DNA from: Faucicola sp902506215
GTDB taxonomy: Bacteria; Pseudomonadota; Gammaproteobacteria; Pseudomonadales; Moraxellaceae
DNA: 64,000 nt
Reading direction: 5' to 3'
NCBI GenBank assembly: GCA_016888885.1
Contig: CP069437.1
Span: forward strand, 1,054,001-1,118,000
The notes under the pieces were generated by a model, which did no database searches, was not told where the DNA came from, and saw nothing but the letters and a program-made list of their open reading frames with translations. Positions 62,757 through 64,000 of this stretch are shown here, piece after piece; within the stretch, counting starts at the first letter, position 1, and each line of letters begins with the position of its first letter. Both the position numbers and the translations under genes were made by a program.

Positions 62757-62826
62757 TATCAGCGATTACGTATCAGCGATTACGTACCAGCGATTACGTA
62801 TCAGCCATTACGTATCAGCCATCAAA
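62757..62826. repeat. 14-bp tandem repeats upstream of the arsR-type gene
   Basis: Four units of TATCAGCGATTACG (with single changes) at 62757, 62771, 62785 and 62799 and a partial fifth at 62813 end 20 bp before the repressor start. They lie in its leader or promoter. No gene is encoded. Confidence 0.85.
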
Positions 62827-62845
62827 ACACCCTGGGGGAAAAGTC

Positions 62846-63196
62846 ATGTCTGAAATTGCCGAACCGCAGTCCGATGCGCCTGTATCGATGGATGCAACCA
62901 TGCTCGATCAAATGCACGCTGCTGCAGGAAAAGCCAGCCAGTTGTTAAAGTCGTTATCTCATCCTGACCGCTTGATGCTGCTGTGTCAATTAACACAAGG
63001 TGAGCATTGTGTGAGCCAGCTTGAGGAGAAAGTGGGACTGGGTCAACCAAGTCTGTCGCAGCAATTGGGGATTTTGCGTAAAGATGGTTTGGTCAACACC
63101 CGCCGCGAGGGCAAACAAATTTATTATTCAGTCGCAAGTGACGATGCTTTGGCAATCCTCAATGTACTGTACGATCGCTTTTGTCAGACAAAATAA
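62846..63196 (+). CDS. BigR/SqrR-like ArsR-family transcriptional repressor
   Basis: This 116-aa winged-helix protein has the recognition helix region GQPSLSQQLGILRKDGLVN and the wing RREGKQIYYSV. C47 (LMLLCQL) and C113 (DRFC) are 66 residues apart, the same spacing as the redox pair C42/C108 of BigR and C41/C107 of SqrR, which form a polysulfide or disulfide link on sensing sulfide. C55 is extra. GGGGGAAAA precedes the ATG. It is divergent from the metallo-hydrolase and followed by a SulP transporter. Confidence 0.88.
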   Translation: MSEIAEPQSDAPVSMDATMLDQMHAAAGKASQLLKSLSHPDRLMLLCQLTQGEHCVSQLEEKVGLGQPSLSQQLGILRKDGLVNTRREGKQIYYSVASDDALAILNVLYDRFCQTK

Positions 63197-63289
63197 TTAA
63201 GTCTAAAACTGACCAGTCTGCTAGTTTATTGGAAGATAATTTATCGGACGCTAATTTATCAGAATAACCACTTTATCGGGATAACCACC

Positions 63290-64000
63290 TTGCCATTACA
63301 TGCAGCCTACTTGCGACACTTACCCCACTGGGTAACGCACTATAACAGGGCAAATCTTAGTCAAGATTTGTTGGCGGGTGTTATCGTGGGTATTTTGGTG
63401 ATTCCGCAAAGTTTGGGTTATGCCATGCTGTCGGGTTTGCCCCCTGTGTATGGCTTATATTCAGCGATTGTGCCGGTACTGGTGTATGCATGGATTGGCG
63501 CAAGCTCGGTCAATGCCGTCGGTCCTGTGGCGATTACGGCGATTATGACCGCACAAGCGCTGCAGCCCTATAGCGAATTACCGCCGATGCATTATGCCAT
63601 TATGGCGTCGTTTTTGGCACTGATAACAGGGGCACTATTGTGGCTAGCAAGCGTGTTTCGGCTCGGCTGGATTACCCAGTTTATTAGCCGTGGCGTGACG
63701 GCAGGGTTTATTAGTGGCGCGGCGATTTTGATTTTGGTCGGGCAAATCAAATATGTGACAGGTATCGCGATCAGTGGCAATTCACTGCTAGAGAATATTG
63801 AAACCTTTTTGTTTCATCGCCGTGAGTTGCACGTGCCCACCTTGATGGTCGGTGTTACGGCATTCACCGTACTGTTTATCAACCGCTATTATCTTAAAAC
63901 TTGGCTCAAGCCTTTATTGGCGCCCAAAGTCATTGAGGTCATCACCCGTATGTTACCGCTTGCGGTGCTGGCAATCGGTATTATCGCCAGTCAAGTAGGC
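63290..64000 (+). CDS. SulP-family inorganic anion transporter (3' end cut by window)
   Basis: The 237 visible codons hold the first hydrophobic helices of a SulP/SLC26 transporter, with the family motif region DLLAGVIVGILVIPQSLGYAML and GLPPVYGLYSAIVP. No ATG precedes this segment in frame after the stop at 63194; TTG at 63290 is the best start, with GGGA upstream. It starts 94 bp after the repressor and could share its transcript. With a sulfide-oxidation neighbour, sulfate or sulfite export is a reasonable inference. The C-terminal STAS domain would lie outside the window. Confidence 0.85.
   Translation, partial: MPLHAAYLRHLPHWVTHYNRANLSQDLLAGVIVGILVIPQSLGYAMLSGLPPVYGLYSAIVPVLVYAWIGASSVNAVGPVAITAIMTAQALQPYSELPPMHYAIMASFLALITGALLWLASVFRLGWITQFISRGVTAGFISGAAILILVGQIKYVTGIAISGNSLLENIETFLFHRRELHVPTLMVGVTAFTVLFINRYYLKTWLKPLLAPKVIEVITRMLPLAVLAIGIIASQVG

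Noticed and set aside
62757..62826. Possible CRISPR array (regular short repeats)
   Set aside because: The units are only 14 bp and directly abut with no spacers, and no cas genes are near. It is a simple tandem repeat.
62844..63050. Minus-strand frame opposite the ArsR gene
   Set aside because: The sense gene is a clear family member; the antisense frame has no recognisable content.

Overview
The window reads as a chromosomal segment of a Moraxellaceae gammaproteobacterium (Moraxella/Psychrobacter type; a Moraxella osloensis-like species is my best guess from protein style and gene order, not a proven assignment). Supporting signs are the moderately AT-rich DNA, the order tRNA-Trp-secE-nusG-rplKAJL-rpoBC, a divergent ponA/pilMNOPQ-aroKB-SPOR-gltBD block, a long-form QueF and a trpF...trpB...trpA-accD-folC-SPOR block. 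About 51 kb on the right (11.3-64 kb) is conserved housekeeping sequence; the left 10.9 kb is accessory.

Accessory region (1-10.9 kb). The left edge cuts a type I restriction-modification methyltransferase (hsdM). Next comes a HepT/MntA (HEPN/nucleotidyltransferase) toxin-antitoxin pair. After that is a run of mobile-element genes on the minus strand: an AlpA-like regulator, a cysteine-bearing protein resembling Gp3-type recombination directionality factors, a YqaJ-family exonuclease, a DUF932 protein and a split zinc-ribbon protein. Most of these have their own hairpin terminator. Two identical IS982-family insertion sequences in opposite orientation follow, and each has split a gene. One victim is an inovirus-Gp2/YagK-YfjJ-like (HUH-type) protein, 296 aa when rejoined. 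The other is a divergently transcribed 403-aa protein that I do not recognise. The element ends next to an intact tRNA-Arg(CCG) at 10927-11002, which is probably its attachment gene. No integrase is visible; it would lie outside the window.

Core region. From left to right it holds a cytochrome c5-type protein, a YadGH ABC exporter, queF, nagZ, a tRNA Pro-Arg-His operon, nadA, an O-antigen-type flippase and gltBD. Next come a SPOR protein with aroB and aroK, the type IV pilus assembly genes pilMNOPQ, and PBP1A divergent from pilM. The transcription/translation block follows: rpoC, rpoB, rplL, rplJ, rplA, rplK, nusG, secE and tRNA-Trp. A DUF2726 protein, a LysM-SPOR protein, folC, accD and the trpA/trpB/trpF genes come next. 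The trp genes are interrupted by a small membrane protein, an SDR and a cold-shock/excalibur protein.

The right end carries a sulfide/persulfide-type unit: an ETHE1-like metallo-beta-lactamase and a DUF2892 protein, divergent from a BigR/SqrR-like ArsR repressor that precedes a SulP transporter cut by the window end. The promoter of the metallo-hydrolase has a 17-bp palindrome next to and touching its -10, a good candidate operator. The most notable items are the doubly IS-disrupted divergent gene pair with its flanking inverted IS copies, the unrecognised 403-aa protein, the BigR-type operator/repeat region, and a hairpin with a T-run that abuts the aroK start codon.
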